Assembly: GCA_944323785.1 (NCBI GenBank)
Contig: CALUTU010000007.1
Coordinates: 1-64,000 of the forward strand
Direction: 5' to 3'
Length of the DNA: 64,000 nt
From: an uncultured Bacteroidales bacterium
GTDB lineage: Bacteria; Bacteroidota; Bacteroidia; Bacteroidales; UBA932
Each line of letters opens with the position of its first letter. The stretch's first letter is position 1. Of this stretch, positions 54,245 to 62,864 are shown piece after piece. The position numbers and the translations under genes were made by a program. The notes beneath the pieces were generated by a model. The model saw only the letters and a list, made by a program, of their open reading frames with translations. It had not been told where the DNA came from and made no database searches.

Positions 54245-55152
54245 ACGGCTTTTTTCCGTGCGGCCCTCAGTTTCGCGCTTCTGGCCCTTGTGTTGCGCAT
54301 TATCTCATCTTCCCCGGGGAGGACGGGTTTTCTGGTAATGACATCGAAGGGACAGTCTCTGCGGCCGTACAGGTCGGTGGTGTCTTTTCCCTCTACATTC
54401 CCGGTCTTGAAATAATTCTTGACCATACGGTCTTCGAGGGAGTGATATGTTATGATTACGGCCGTGCCCCCCGGTCTGAGGGACTTGCCGATACCGGTCA
54501 GAAGATGCTCCAGGCACTTCATCTCGCCGTTGACCTCGATCCGCAGGGCCTGGTATACTCTGGCCAGGAACTTGTGGGGGGCGATGGCGGGCAGGATGCT
54601 TTCCAGAGCGTTGTTCAGATCGGTTGTGGTCTCAATCGGCTTCCGGGCACGTGCCGAGCAGATCAGGGAGGCGGCTTTCCGGCTGCCTTCCACTTCCCCG
54701 TACAGGCGGAGAATGCCGGCCAGGGTCTCCTCGTCATAGCTGTTGAGGATGTCCGCCGCATTCTTCCCGGAGGAGGTGTTCATCCTCATATCCAGTTCCG
54801 TGTCAAAACGGAATGAGAATCCTCTTTCCGGAGTGTCGAACTGATGGGAGGATACGCCGAGGTCGGCCAGGATGCCGTCCACGCCGTCGTAACCCAGATA
54901 TCTGATGTAGTTGTGGATGAATCGGAAATTGGCCCGTACAGCCGTTGTCCGGCAGTCCTGCGGGGCATTGACTACGGCTTCCGGATCCTGGTCAAATGCA
55001 ATCAGCCTGCCGTTTCCGTCCAGCCGCGAGAGTATGGCGCGGCTGTGGCCGCCTCCGCCGAGGGTGGCGTCCACATATACTCCGGAGGGCTTTATCCCGA
55101 GCATATCCATGCTTTCTTCAAGCAGGACTGGTGTATGGTAAGATTCAGGCAT
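54241..55152 (-). CDS. rsmH: 16S rRNA m4C1402 methyltransferase
   Basis: The 303-residue SAM-dependent enzyme has YHTPVLLEESMDML, DATLGGGGHSRAIL, DGILADLGVSSHQFD, GFSFRFDTELDMRM and ITYHSLEDRMVKNYF. Second gene of the dcw cluster, 10 bp after mraZ. Confidence 0.96.
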   Translation of the reverse strand: MPESYHTPVLLEESMDMLGIKPSGVYVDATLGGGGHSRAILSRLDGNGRLIAFDQDPEAVVNAPQDCRTTAVRANFRFIHNYIRYLGYDGVDGILADLGVSSHQFDTPERGFSFRFDTELDMRMNTSSGKNAADILNSYDEETLAGILRLYGEVEGSRKAASLICSARARKPIETTTDLNNALESILPAIAPHKFLARVYQALRIEVNGEMKCLEHLLTGIGKSLRPGGTAVIITYHSLEDRMVKNYFKTGNVEGKDTTDLYGRRDCPFDVITRKPVLPGEDEIMRNTRARSAKLRAARKKAV

Positions 55153-55162
55153 GGCTGACAGA

Positions 55163-55609
55163 TTATCCTAGTATCTTTTCGGCCAGAGCGGCGAAGGCGT
55201 TCTCGTCCATGAGGGAGCTTTCGTATCTCTCCCTGGCCCATAACTCAATCTTGTGGTCATTGCCGGCGAATATCACTTCTTTCCCGGCGCCTATGCTGTC
55301 CAGAAGCTGCCGGGGAATGGATATCCTGCCCAGTTTCCCGTCCGGCTCGACAACGGCTCTTCCGCTCATGTATCCTCTCCAGAAAGTGGCGTGTTCGGGA
55401 TTGAAGAAATTGAGCCTGGACTTGATGTCCTCGGACTCTCTTTCCCACTCGCGGTAGGTATAGATGTCGAGACAGGGGGAGTAAAGGTCTTTTTTCACAA
55501 CGAGGCGCATCGGCTCATCAGGGTCCATAAGGGCCTTGAACGCAGAGGGAAAGACCAGTCTTCCCCTGTCGTCAACCTTGGCTTTGTATTCTCCGATGAA
55601 CTTTGTCAT
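55163..55609 (-). CDS. mraZ: Transcriptional regulator MraZ
   Basis: A 148-residue protein with two SpoVT/AbrB-like domains: KAKVDDRGRLVFPSAFK near the start and LDSIGAGKEVIFAGNDHKIE in the second half. MraZ binds upstream of the dcw cluster in other bacteria and represses it. First gene of the cluster; the promoter (55632-55639) is divergent with that of the M23 peptidase. No clear tandem MraZ boxes were recognised in the 104-bp gap. Confidence 0.94.
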   Translation of the reverse strand: MTKFIGEYKAKVDDRGRLVFPSAFKALMDPDEPMRLVVKKDLYSPCLDIYTYREWERESEDIKSRLNFFNPEHATFWRGYMSGRAVVEPDGKLGRISIPRQLLDSIGAGKEVIFAGNDHKIELWARERYESSLMDENAFAALAEKILG

Positions 55610-55631
55610 TGCGCTGTCAGATTATTTCCTG

Positions 55632-55639
55632 CAAAAATA
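55632..55639 (-). promoter_or_regulatory. dcw cluster promoter -7 element
   Basis: TATTTTTG on the minus strand fits TAnnTTTG, 22 nt before the mraZ ATG. Confidence 0.5.
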
Positions 55640-55701
55640 ACTAAAATCTTACACATACTTCCACTTTTTTACATTTTTTCCCACAATTTGAAATTCTTTT
55701 C

Positions 55702-55709
55702 TAAATTTG
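55702..55709 (+). promoter_or_regulatory. M23 peptidase promoter, probably leaderless
   Basis: TAAATTTG fits TAnnTTTG with only 4 nt (TATC) before the ATG at 55714, so the transcript should begin at or next to the start codon. Confidence 0.55.
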
Positions 55710-55713
55710 TATC

Positions 55714-57090
55714 ATGAATTTTCAGGAACTAAAAGAAAGAGTGCTGACAGACAGACTTTTCAAAGGAGTCATGATAGGGGTGCTGTCCACTCTTGCCATC
55801 GAATTACTCATTCTCGTTATAGTGTGGATTGTAAAGATCATTCCGGCTCCGGTCCGTGATACAGGACCGCTGCCTTCCTCTTGCCCGGATTATCCGGAAC
55901 AGGATGCCGGGCCTGAGTCCGCGACTGTCCGGGATGACGACGAAGTCTACGAATACGGTATACCTCTCTCCAGGTACCGCAAGGTGGAGGGAAATATCCG
56001 CAATGGAGAGTTTTTTTCCACGCTCATGACCAGGCTGGGGGCCTCCCAGAGTGACATATATGCTCTGGATGCCTTGTCAAAAGGGGTCTTTGACATGAGG
56101 CAGATGAAGGTGGGCTATCACTATCATGCTTACTATCTGCCCGGGGAACCGGACACCTTGGCTCAGGTCGTGTATGAGAAGGACAATGCTTCCTATGTGG
56201 TCTTTACTCTCCGCGACTCCCTGTCGGTCAGGGTGGAGGACAAGGATGTAGTCAATACGATAGGCTATGTGGAGGTGAATATAGAGAACTCCCTGTGGCA
56301 GGATATAATAGATGCCGGTGCTCCGGCCCTGCTGGCAGTCTCTCTTGCGGACATATACGCATGGAGCATTGACTTCTTCGGTCTTCAGAAAGGGGACTCG
56401 TTCAAGGCCGTATATGAGAAGTCCGAATGCGACGGAGAGATACTCGATGTAGAGCGTGTCCTGTACGCTGAGTTCACGCATGGAGACCAGGTTTACAAGT
56501 CTTACTGGTTTGATGACGGCAGCGGCAATTATTACTGGAACGAGAAAGGGGAGAGTATGCGCAAGGCCTTCCTCCGTGCGCCTTTGAGCTACACGAGAAT
56601 CAGTTCCGGCTTTACATACAGCAGGAGACATCCCATAACCCGAAAAGTCAGGCCTCATACCGGTATAGACTATGCGGCCCCGGCGGGAACCGAGGTGATG
56701 AGCATAGGAGACGGGGTCGTGGTTTATAAAGGATTCAAGACCGCAGAGGGCAATATGGTGAAGATCAAGCACAATTCAGTATATACGTCGGCATACCTGC
56801 ATCTGTCCCGCTATGGTAAGAACATCAGTGTGGGACAGAGAGTCAAGCAGGGGCAGGTGATAGGCTATGTGGGCAGTACCGGTTATTCTACCGGCCCCCA
56901 CCTGGATTTCCGTATATGGAAGAACGGAACCCCTATCAATCCTCTCAAGATGGAGTCGCCTCCGGCCGAGCCTCTATCAAAGGACGACATGCCCGCGTTC
57001 CTCAAGAGCATGAAGGAGTCTGAGAACGCCGCCTCGCGTTTCGGTGCGCGTACGGTGCTGAGACAGATGGTGGAAACTATTAAGAAATAA
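55714..57090 (+). CDS. M23 (LytM-like) peptidase, membrane anchored
   Basis: A 458-residue envelope protein with an N-terminal membrane helix (about 20-42), a long central domain of about 260 residues, and a C-terminal LytM domain (about 300-415). Catalytic-site pattern: RPHTGIDYAAPAGTEV keeps the His and Asp zinc ligands, and YTSAYLHLSRYGK keeps the catalytic His, but the usual HxH is HLD (GPHLDFRIWKNG). It therefore may be an activator of amidases and not an active hydrolase, or use Asp as a ligand. Divergent from the dcw cluster and likely part of cell-wall remodelling. Confidence 0.9.
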   Translation: MNFQELKERVLTDRLFKGVMIGVLSTLAIELLILVIVWIVKIIPAPVRDTGPLPSSCPDYPEQDAGPESATVRDDDEVYEYGIPLSRYRKVEGNIRNGEFFSTLMTRLGASQSDIYALDALSKGVFDMRQMKVGYHYHAYYLPGEPDTLAQVVYEKDNASYVVFTLRDSLSVRVEDKDVVNTIGYVEVNIENSLWQDIIDAGAPALLAVSLADIYAWSIDFFGLQKGDSFKAVYEKSECDGEILDVERVLYAEFTHGDQVYKSYWFDDGSGNYYWNEKGESMRKAFLRAPLSYTRISSGFTYSRRHPITRKVRPHTGIDYAAPAGTEVMSIGDGVVVYKGFKTAEGNMVKIKHNSVYTSAYLHLSRYGKNISVGQRVKQGQVIGYVGSTGYSTGPHLDFRIWKNGTPINPLKMESPPAEPLSKDDMPAFLKSMKESENAASRFGARTVLRQMVETIKK

Positions 57091-57114
57091 TACCAAATAG
57101 AATTGAAAAATTAT

Positions 57115-57122
57115 TATATTTG
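57115..57122 (+). promoter_or_regulatory. efp promoter -7 element
   Basis: TATATTTG fits TAnnTTTG, giving a leader of about 30 nt before the efp ATG. Confidence 0.5.
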
Positions 57123-57154
57123 CGCACAATACATAAGAGAAGTTTATATATCAT

Positions 57155-57724
57155 ATGGCAACAACTGCAGATTTCAAGAACGGACTTTATTTCAATTATG
57201 AGGGGAAACCCGTATCTATTATATGGTTTCAGCACGTGAAACCAGGCAAGGGTCCGGCTTTCGTGAAAACAAAATTACGCAATCTGGAGAACGGCAAGAT
57301 TCTGGACAGAACATTTACCGCCGGAGAAAAGATCGATCCGATCAATGTCGAACGCAGACCCTACACCTATCTGTATAAGGATGATATGGGGTACAATTTC
57401 ATGCATACAGAGACCTATGAGCAGGTCAGCATTCCAGAGGAGATGGTGGAGAACGCCGACCTTATGAAAGAGGGACAGTATGTGGAGATGATGTTCCTGG
57501 CCGATGAGGAGAAATGTCTTACTTGCGAGCTCCCCACTTATGTGGAGCTTGAGGTCACATATACCGAGCCTGCCGTAAAGGGCGACACAGCATCCAGCAA
57601 TGCCCTTAAGGCCGCTACTTTGGAGACGGGAGCGGAGATTATGGTGCCTCTGTTTATCAATCAGGGTGATAAAATCCGTGTCAATACCGTGGACAGAAGC
57701 TACGGAGAGCGTGTGAAGGAGTAA
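57155..57724 (+). CDS. efp: Translation elongation factor P
   Basis: Relieves ribosome stalling at polyproline. The 189-residue protein has the three EF-P domains; the loop reads HVKPGKGPAFVKTKLRN with lysine 32 at the tip, the position modified or used unmodified in other bacteria. No epmA/earP-type modification gene is seen nearby. It ends convergently 12 bp from the O-methyltransferase stop. Confidence 0.96.
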   Translation: MATTADFKNGLYFNYEGKPVSIIWFQHVKPGKGPAFVKTKLRNLENGKILDRTFTAGEKIDPINVERRPYTYLYKDDMGYNFMHTETYEQVSIPEEMVENADLMKEGQYVEMMFLADEEKCLTCELPTYVELEVTYTEPAVKGDTASSNALKAATLETGAEIMVPLFINQGDKIRVNTVDRSYGERVKE

Positions 57725-57736
57725 GATGACCGTGTA

Positions 57737-58363
57737 CTAAAACTGACCTGGGGAAAGACTATCCGATTTTTTGTGAATCAGGGCTAAACCGTCCCTGATG
57801 GGAAGAACCAGCCTTTTGACTCTCGGGTCAGAGGCTGTTTTTTTGTTGAACTCCATTATGGCTGCGGTCTGTTTGTCCGTCGGATGAGTGTCAGACGCAG
57901 TCTTGCCGCTCCAAATGACATTGTCAGCCAGTATATATCCTCCAGGCCTCACTTTGTCGAAGACCATGTCATAGAAGGTCGGATACAGTCTTTTGTCTGC
58001 GTCTATGTAGACTATGTCATACACTCTGTCCAGCCGAGGGATGAGTTCCGCGGCATCCTGAAGGTGAGGGTGTATCCTGTCGGCCCCGGCTATTTGGAAA
58101 GCGCGGGTGTAGATATCGGTCAGTTCGTCGTCAATCTCTACAGTGTCCAGTACGCCGTTCTCTCTCAGTCCTCTGTACAGGCATAGGGTGGCGTATCCGG
58201 TAAAGGTGCCTATCTCCAGTACGTTCTCCGGTTTCACCATAAGGGAAAAGGCCTGGAGGAACTCACCCTGTACTCCGTCGGAGAGCATCCGGTATGATTT
58301 GGTTCTCAGATGGGTCTCTCTTTCTACGAAGGACAGGGCTTCTCTCAGTTTGTAGGGATTCAT
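57737..58363 (-). CDS. Class I SAM-dependent O-methyltransferase
   Basis: The 208-residue protein has motif I VLEIGTFTGYATLCLY (about 57-72), the acidic ELTDIYTRAF stretch, DIVYIDADKRLY and ILADNVIWSGK, as in the catechol-O-methyltransferase-like (YrrM) group. Substrate unknown. Third gene of secreted protein-M16-methyltransferase, 9 bp after the M16 gene. Confidence 0.9.
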   Translation of the reverse strand: MNPYKLREALSFVERETHLRTKSYRMLSDGVQGEFLQAFSLMVKPENVLEIGTFTGYATLCLYRGLRENGVLDTVEIDDELTDIYTRAFQIAGADRIHPHLQDAAELIPRLDRVYDIVYIDADKRLYPTFYDMVFDKVRPGGYILADNVIWSGKTASDTHPTDKQTAAIMEFNKKTASDPRVKRLVLPIRDGLALIHKKSDSLSPGQF

Positions 58364-58372
58364 AACGGCGTG

Positions 58373-59590
58373 TCAGATATAAAGCAGTCTGGATATGTTC
58401 TCAGGGTTGAATATATCCGCGGCGGTGTCCCTTATCTCCTCCGCGGTGATGCCGCTGATCAGCTCTGCTGTCTCACTGTTGCTGATTACTCTGCCGTAGG
58501 TCATCAGGCTCTTGCCCATCGACAATACCTGAGCCTCTCCGTTGTCGGCGGCTATGGCCATCTGCCCCAGCAGCTGTTTCTTGGCGCTGTTGAGGGCCCT
58601 GGGAGACAGCGTCTCTTCTCTCAGGGAACGTAGTTCTCTTTCGATGAGCGTCAGGCATTTCTGTACATTGGCTTTCTCGCAGCCGAAATAGATGGTGGCG
58701 GTTCCGGCATCGGTGTACAGTCCATAGGAAGCATCTACGCTGTAGACAAGGCCGTATTTCTCCCGGAGAATCAGGTTGAGCCTGGAATTGGCCATAGGGC
58801 CGCCCAGTATGTTGACAAGCAGGCTGAGCGGAATCCGGCGGCTGTCATATGCCGAGTAGGCTCTGGCTCCGATGACGCAATGGGCCTGATGGCTGTGACG
58901 GGAGACGGACTTTTCAAACGGAGCATTGCCTCCGAGCTGTCCCGAGCCTGCAATGGCTTCGCCCTCCCCGTCTTCCAGTCCGTTTGACGCGGAGGTGCTG
59001 TATGTGTCCAGGGCCTTTGAGACCATGTCCCTGGCCCTGCTCTCCTCGATGTCGGCCACTATCGTGAAATACATATTCTCCGGTATGAACATCTTCCGGT
59101 AATACTCCGAGACAGTGTCGCGGTCTATCTTCTTGAGGTATCTGGCCTTGCCCAGTACCGGCATGGACAGGGGCGTGCCGTCGAACATATACTCTTCGAA
59201 GTCGTCGTATATCTGTTCGGCGGGGGAGTCCTTGTAGGTGTTGATCTCCTCCAGTACGACTCCTCTTTCCTTCTCGATTTCCCTGTCCGGGAAGGTGCAG
59301 CGGAAAGCTATGTCCATCAGCAGGCCGACGGCCTTGCGCAGGTCCTCTTTCAGGACTGTCGCGTGGATTACCGTCTCCTCCTTGGTGGTGTATGCGTTCA
59401 GCTCGCCCCCGAGACGCTCGATGAAGGAGTTGACCGTATTTGCGCTCTTGGTCTGGGTGCCCTTGAAGAGGAGGTGCTCGGTGAAATGGGCCAGCCCTCC
59501 CTGGTTCTTATCCTCATATCTTGTGCCGGCCTTTACGTGCAGGGCGCAGTATGCGACTGGGGAAAGGCTGCGTTTGAAGGCAAATCTCAT
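58373..59590 (-). CDS. M16-family zinc peptidase
   Basis: A pitrilysin/processing-peptidase-like protein of 405 residues. The inverted zinc motif HFTEH (about residues 35-39, LAHFTEHLLFKGT) and the downstream glutamate region FPDREIEKERGVVLEEINTY are present, followed by the second M16 half (SRHSHQAHCVIGARAYS, GGPMANSRLNLILREKYGLVYS). No signal peptide is seen, so it is probably cytoplasmic. It lies 5 bp after the secreted-protein gene. Confidence 0.92.
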   Translation of the reverse strand: MRFAFKRSLSPVAYCALHVKAGTRYEDKNQGGLAHFTEHLLFKGTQTKSANTVNSFIERLGGELNAYTTKEETVIHATVLKEDLRKAVGLLMDIAFRCTFPDREIEKERGVVLEEINTYKDSPAEQIYDDFEEYMFDGTPLSMPVLGKARYLKKIDRDTVSEYYRKMFIPENMYFTIVADIEESRARDMVSKALDTYSTSASNGLEDGEGEAIAGSGQLGGNAPFEKSVSRHSHQAHCVIGARAYSAYDSRRIPLSLLVNILGGPMANSRLNLILREKYGLVYSVDASYGLYTDAGTATIYFGCEKANVQKCLTLIERELRSLREETLSPRALNSAKKQLLGQMAIAADNGEAQVLSMGKSLMTYGRVISNSETAELISGITAEEIRDTAADIFNPENISRLLYI

Positions 59591-59595
59591 TGTGG

Positions 59596-60507
59596 CTACC
59601 GGATTGAATAGTGCGGAGTCACCAGCCTGGATATCCGCTTGAGGTCGGATTTCAGGAAGCCGGGACCCTTCTTGGGGGATATCTTGTGTTTCTTGAAGTA
59701 GTACAGCTCATAGGTGTCCGCGCTGATGATCATCTTGTAGCACCACGAGCCCTTGCTGTCGGCCCCCGGGGCAACTACCAGCGATACGAGAGTCCTCGGA
59801 GCCGCTTCTTTCATGGCCAGGTCTATCTCCTCCTGTGAGACGGTGCTCGCCCTCCCTCTGAACATCTGCTCGAATTTCTGCATGGGAGCATGATAGGCCA
59901 TGTCCGCTGAGTTGAAAAGTATGGCTGTGTTCCTGGACTTGCTCATGGCGCCCAGATAGATCTCTCCGCGCTTCGAGGGATAGACCTTGCCGTCCACTAT
60001 TTTCTGGATATAGGTCTGAATGATGTTCATGTAGGCCGGAAGATATGTGAATATGCGGTCGTTGTCATCGTTGTCGGGGAACAGGGGCAGGGCTATGAGC
60101 TCCGGCATCCCGGAGAGATTGTCGCCGGCTTTCTCATTGCCTTTCAGGAAGCATAGGAATTCCATGGCCGGAGCATCCGTCTTGCGGTGCATCTTGTCCA
60201 GACGCACCAGGAAATAGTAATTGGTGTCGGTCTTGATCCGGTCGAACTCCTCCGGGCTGCAGAACTCGTATGGAGAGATGTTCCAGCTTTCCTCCACTGA
60301 ATTTTTGAACAGTAGGTCTGTCATGGAGTTGTCTCCTGAAATGACCACTTTTGTAATCCGTGCCGGTATGTCTCCGTAATATTCTTTGCCAGAGTCTACT
60401 TTTTTATCTTGGAACTGTTTGATTTCCATATTCATACCAGGAGAGCCCTGGGCTGAAGCCGCGACCGCCGTCATGACCGTGAACAGTACTGTCAGTATTT
60501 TTTTCAT
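59596..60507 (-). CDS. Secreted protein of unknown function
   Basis: A 303-residue product with a cleavable signal peptide (MKKILTVLFTVMTAVAASAQ). The rest shows no recognisable domain; it is soluble, mixed alpha/beta in composition, with many charged residues and a basic end (KKHKISPKKGPGFLKSDLKR). First gene of the unit with the M16 peptidase and methyltransferase, with its own promoter (60531-60538). A Bacteroidales lineage protein is likely. Confidence 0.8.
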   Translation of the reverse strand: MKKILTVLFTVMTAVAASAQGSPGMNMEIKQFQDKKVDSGKEYYGDIPARITKVVISGDNSMTDLLFKNSVEESWNISPYEFCSPEEFDRIKTDTNYYFLVRLDKMHRKTDAPAMEFLCFLKGNEKAGDNLSGMPELIALPLFPDNDDNDRIFTYLPAYMNIIQTYIQKIVDGKVYPSKRGEIYLGAMSKSRNTAILFNSADMAYHAPMQKFEQMFRGRASTVSQEEIDLAMKEAAPRTLVSLVVAPGADSKGSWCYKMIISADTYELYYFKKHKISPKKGPGFLKSDLKRISRLVTPHYSIR

Positions 60508-60530
60508 TTTCCAGAATAATTAATTTGCTG

Positions 60531-60557
60531 CAAATTTAGATAAATAATTTATTTTTG
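60531..60557. promoter_or_regulatory. Divergent promoters: secreted protein (-) and cmk (+)
   Basis: Minus strand: TAAATTTG (60531-60538), 23 nt before the secreted-protein ATG. Plus strand: TATTTTTG (60550-60557) with TTTG at 60524-60527, ending 4 nt before the cmk ATG at 60562, so cmk is probably transcribed without a leader. The two elements lie within 27 bp of each other. Confidence 0.55.
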
Positions 60558-60561
60558 TAGT

Positions 60562-61269
60562 ATGACTTCACGCATCATTATAGCCATAGACGGATACTCG
60601 TCCACGGGTAAGAGCACGTTTGCCAAAGCCATTGCCGGTGAACTGGGTTATGTGTACATAGATACAGGAGCCATGTACAGGGCCGTGACGCTTTTTGCCT
60701 TACGCGGCGGTTGTGTGTCCGGTGACAATACCGTGGACGAGACCGCGCTCAGGAGGTTGCTTCTGGACGGAGATTCGGTGGAGATATCGTTTCTGGCATC
60801 GGGTCCGGACGGAGAAAGTGAGACTTGGCTGGACGGGGAGAATGTGGAGAAGGAGATACGTACTCTGGAGATTTCCAGGATAGTCAGTCATGTGGCCGTA
60901 CTTCCGTTTGTAAGAGAGTATGTGGACAGGAGGCTCAGGGAGATAGGAGCCGGCAAGGGGGTGGTGATGGACGGCAGGGACATCGGCACAGCTGTGTTTC
61001 CGGATGCGGAACTCAAGATATTCATGACGGCCAGACCGGAGGTGAGGGCGCGTCGCCGATACGAGGAGATGAGTGCGCGCGGACACAGTGTCTCCTATGA
61101 GGATATTCTATGCAATCTGAGCGAGCGGGACTATATCGACACTCACCGCGAAACGGCTCCGTTGCGCAAGGCTGATGATGCTGTCATTCTGGACAACAGT
61201 GATATGACAGTCGAGGATCAGATCAGATGGTTCCGGAATCTTTTGAAAGAACGTCATCTATGCGTATAA
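60562..61269 (+). CDS. cmk: Cytidylate kinase
   Basis: Phosphorylates CMP/dCMP. The 235-residue protein has the P-loop AIDGYSSTGKSTFAKAIA (residues 8-25), YIDTGAMYRAVTLFAL and VMDGRDIGTAVFPDAELKIF. The ispH start lies inside its last codons (10 nt overlap), so the two are coupled. Confidence 0.95.
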   Translation: MTSRIIIAIDGYSSTGKSTFAKAIAGELGYVYIDTGAMYRAVTLFALRGGCVSGDNTVDETALRRLLLDGDSVEISFLASGPDGESETWLDGENVEKEIRTLEISRIVSHVAVLPFVREYVDRRLREIGAGKGVVMDGRDIGTAVFPDAELKIFMTARPEVRARRRYEEMSARGHSVSYEDILCNLSERDYIDTHRETAPLRKADDAVILDNSDMTVEDQIRWFRNLLKERHLCV

Positions 61270-62126
61270 TTATCGATGTGCATTCGGGGTGCTGCAACGG
61301 AGTGCGGAAAGCCATATCTGTTGCTGAGGATTATCTTGACGAGCATGGAACTTTGTATTCTTTGGGGGCGATAGTCCACAACGACGCGGAGATCCGCCGT
61401 CTGGAGCAGAAGGGGCTCAGGGCTGTCGGTTATCAGGATTTCCATTCACTAAAAGGTTCGACAGTACTTATCCGTGCACATGGTGAGCCGCCGTCCACTT
61501 ATAGGCTGGCCGAGGCCTCCGGAGTCAGTCTTATCGACTGCACCTGCCCGGTAGTGCTTGCGCTTCAGAAGAAGATAGCGGCCAAGTATCGGGAACTCAG
61601 CAGCGCCGGCGGTCAGGTGATAATCTTCGGCAAACGCGGACATGCCGAGGTCAACGGTCTGGTCGGACAGACTGACGGCCATGCCGTGGTGGTGGAGAGC
61701 ATGGATGACCTGGAGGAAAAGCTCCTGTCCGGAGTCATAGACCCGTCCCGTCCGCTGGCCCTGTTCTCCCAGACCACGAAAGACCCCGAGGAGTTCGCCG
61801 CAGTCGCCGCCCGTCTGCGGCAGGCTGCTTCGGGCCTGGAGGTATTCGATACCATCTGCCGCAATGTCTCATCCCGTCACAAGGCCCTGCGCGAGTTCGC
61901 GGCCTCCTGTTCGGTGATTATTTTCGTGTGCGGTCGTGAAAGTTCCAACGGCAAGGTGCTCTTTGAACTCTGCCGTTCGGTCAATCCGCGCTCCTATAAG
62001 GTGGAGAGTGCGGAGGAAATCCCCGCCGGTATCTTCCGTCCGGATGACATCGTGGGCATCTGCGGTGCAACCTCCACCACCCGCTGGCAGCTCGAGAAAG
62101 CCGCCTCTTTAGTCGCGGGCATGTAG
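61260..62126 (+). CDS. ispH: 4-hydroxy-3-methylbut-2-enyl diphosphate reductase
   Basis: The last enzyme of the MEP isoprenoid pathway, with a 4Fe-4S cluster. The 288-residue protein starts [19 protein letters not shown]; an ATG 11 codons upstream lies inside cmk and is rejected. The three cluster cysteines are in SGCCNGV, DCTCPVV and FDTICRN, and the substrate histidines in GAIVHND, RAHGEPP and RGHAEVNG. It converges on lptB with an 18-nt overlap of the 3' ends. Confidence 0.95.
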   Translation: MRIIIDVHSGCCNGVRKAISVAEDYLDEHGTLYSLGAIVHNDAEIRRLEQKGLRAVGYQDFHSLKGSTVLIRAHGEPPSTYRLAEASGVSLIDCTCPVVLALQKKIAAKYRELSSAGGQVIIFGKRGHAEVNGLVGQTDGHAVVVESMDDLEEKLLSGVIDPSRPLALFSQTTKDPEEFAAVAARLRQAASGLEVFDTICRNVSSRHKALREFAASCSVIIFVCGRESSNGKVLFELCRSVNPRSYKVESAEEIPAGIFRPDDIVGICGATSTTRWQLEKAASLVAGM

Positions 62127-62855
62127 GACGGCCTTGCGGAGCTCGAAATTCTGGCCGAGATACTTTTTCCTTACTTCAGGATTGGACGCCAGTTCCTCGG
62201 CAGTACCGCTTTCCAGGATGCTGCCCTCGTACAGGAGGTAGGCCCTGTCGGTGATGGCAAGGGTCTCGTGGACGTTGTGGTCGGTGATGATCACGCCTAT
62301 GTTCTTGAGCTTGAGCTTTGCGATGATATGCTGGATATCCTCCACGGCGATGGGGTCAACTCCGGCGAACGGCTCGTCCAGCAGGATGAACTTGGGGTCG
62401 ATGGCCAGTGCACGGGCTATCTCGCATCGGCGCCGTTCGCCTCCCGAGAGCTGGATGCCGTAGCTCTTGCGGACTTTCGCCAGACCGAACTCGTCTATGA
62501 GGGATTCGAGTCTGTCCCTGCGCTCCTTTTTACTGAAATGCGAGAACTCCATGACAGACATGATATTGTTCTCGACTGACATTTTACGGAATACGGAAGC
62601 CTCCTGAGCCAGGTATCCCAGTCCCTTTTGAGCACGGCGGTACATCGGAAGTTCCGTTATGTCCTCATCTTCAAGATAGATGCGTCCTGCATTTGGCTTG
62701 ATAAGGCCCGTTATCATGTAGAAGCTGGTGGTCTTGCCGGCTCCGTTGGGCCCGAGCAGTCCGACTATCTCGCCCTGTTCTACATTGATGGATACGCCTT
62801 TTACGACTGTTCTGGCTCCGTATTTCTTGACTAAGTTGTCGCTGTAAAGTCTCAT
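62109..62855 (-). CDS. lptB: LPS export ABC transporter ATPase
   Basis: The cytoplasmic ATPase of LptBFG, which drives LPS to the outer membrane. The 248-residue protein has Walker [15 protein letters not shown] (about 35-48), the signature [15 protein letters not shown] and Walker [20 protein letters not shown], characteristic of LptB. It lies 9 bp after dnaX on the same strand. Confidence 0.95.
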   Translation of the reverse strand: MRLYSDNLVKKYGARTVVKGVSINVEQGEIVGLLGPNGAGKTTSFYMITGLIKPNAGRIYLEDEDITELPMYRRAQKGLGYLAQEASVFRKMSVENNIMSVMEFSHFSKKERRDRLESLIDEFGLAKVRKSYGIQLSGGERRRCEIARALAIDPKFILLDEPFAGVDPIAVEDIQHIIAKLKLKNIGVIITDHNVHETLAITDRAYLLYEGSILESGTAEELASNPEVRKKYLGQNFELRKAVLHARD

Positions 62856-62864
62856 ATTAATGTG

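Noticed and set aside
40742-55609. Missing murB and ddl as a sign of deletion in the dcw cluster
   Set aside because: This reduced gene order is normal for Bacteroidetes dcw clusters, so no loss event needs to be invoked.
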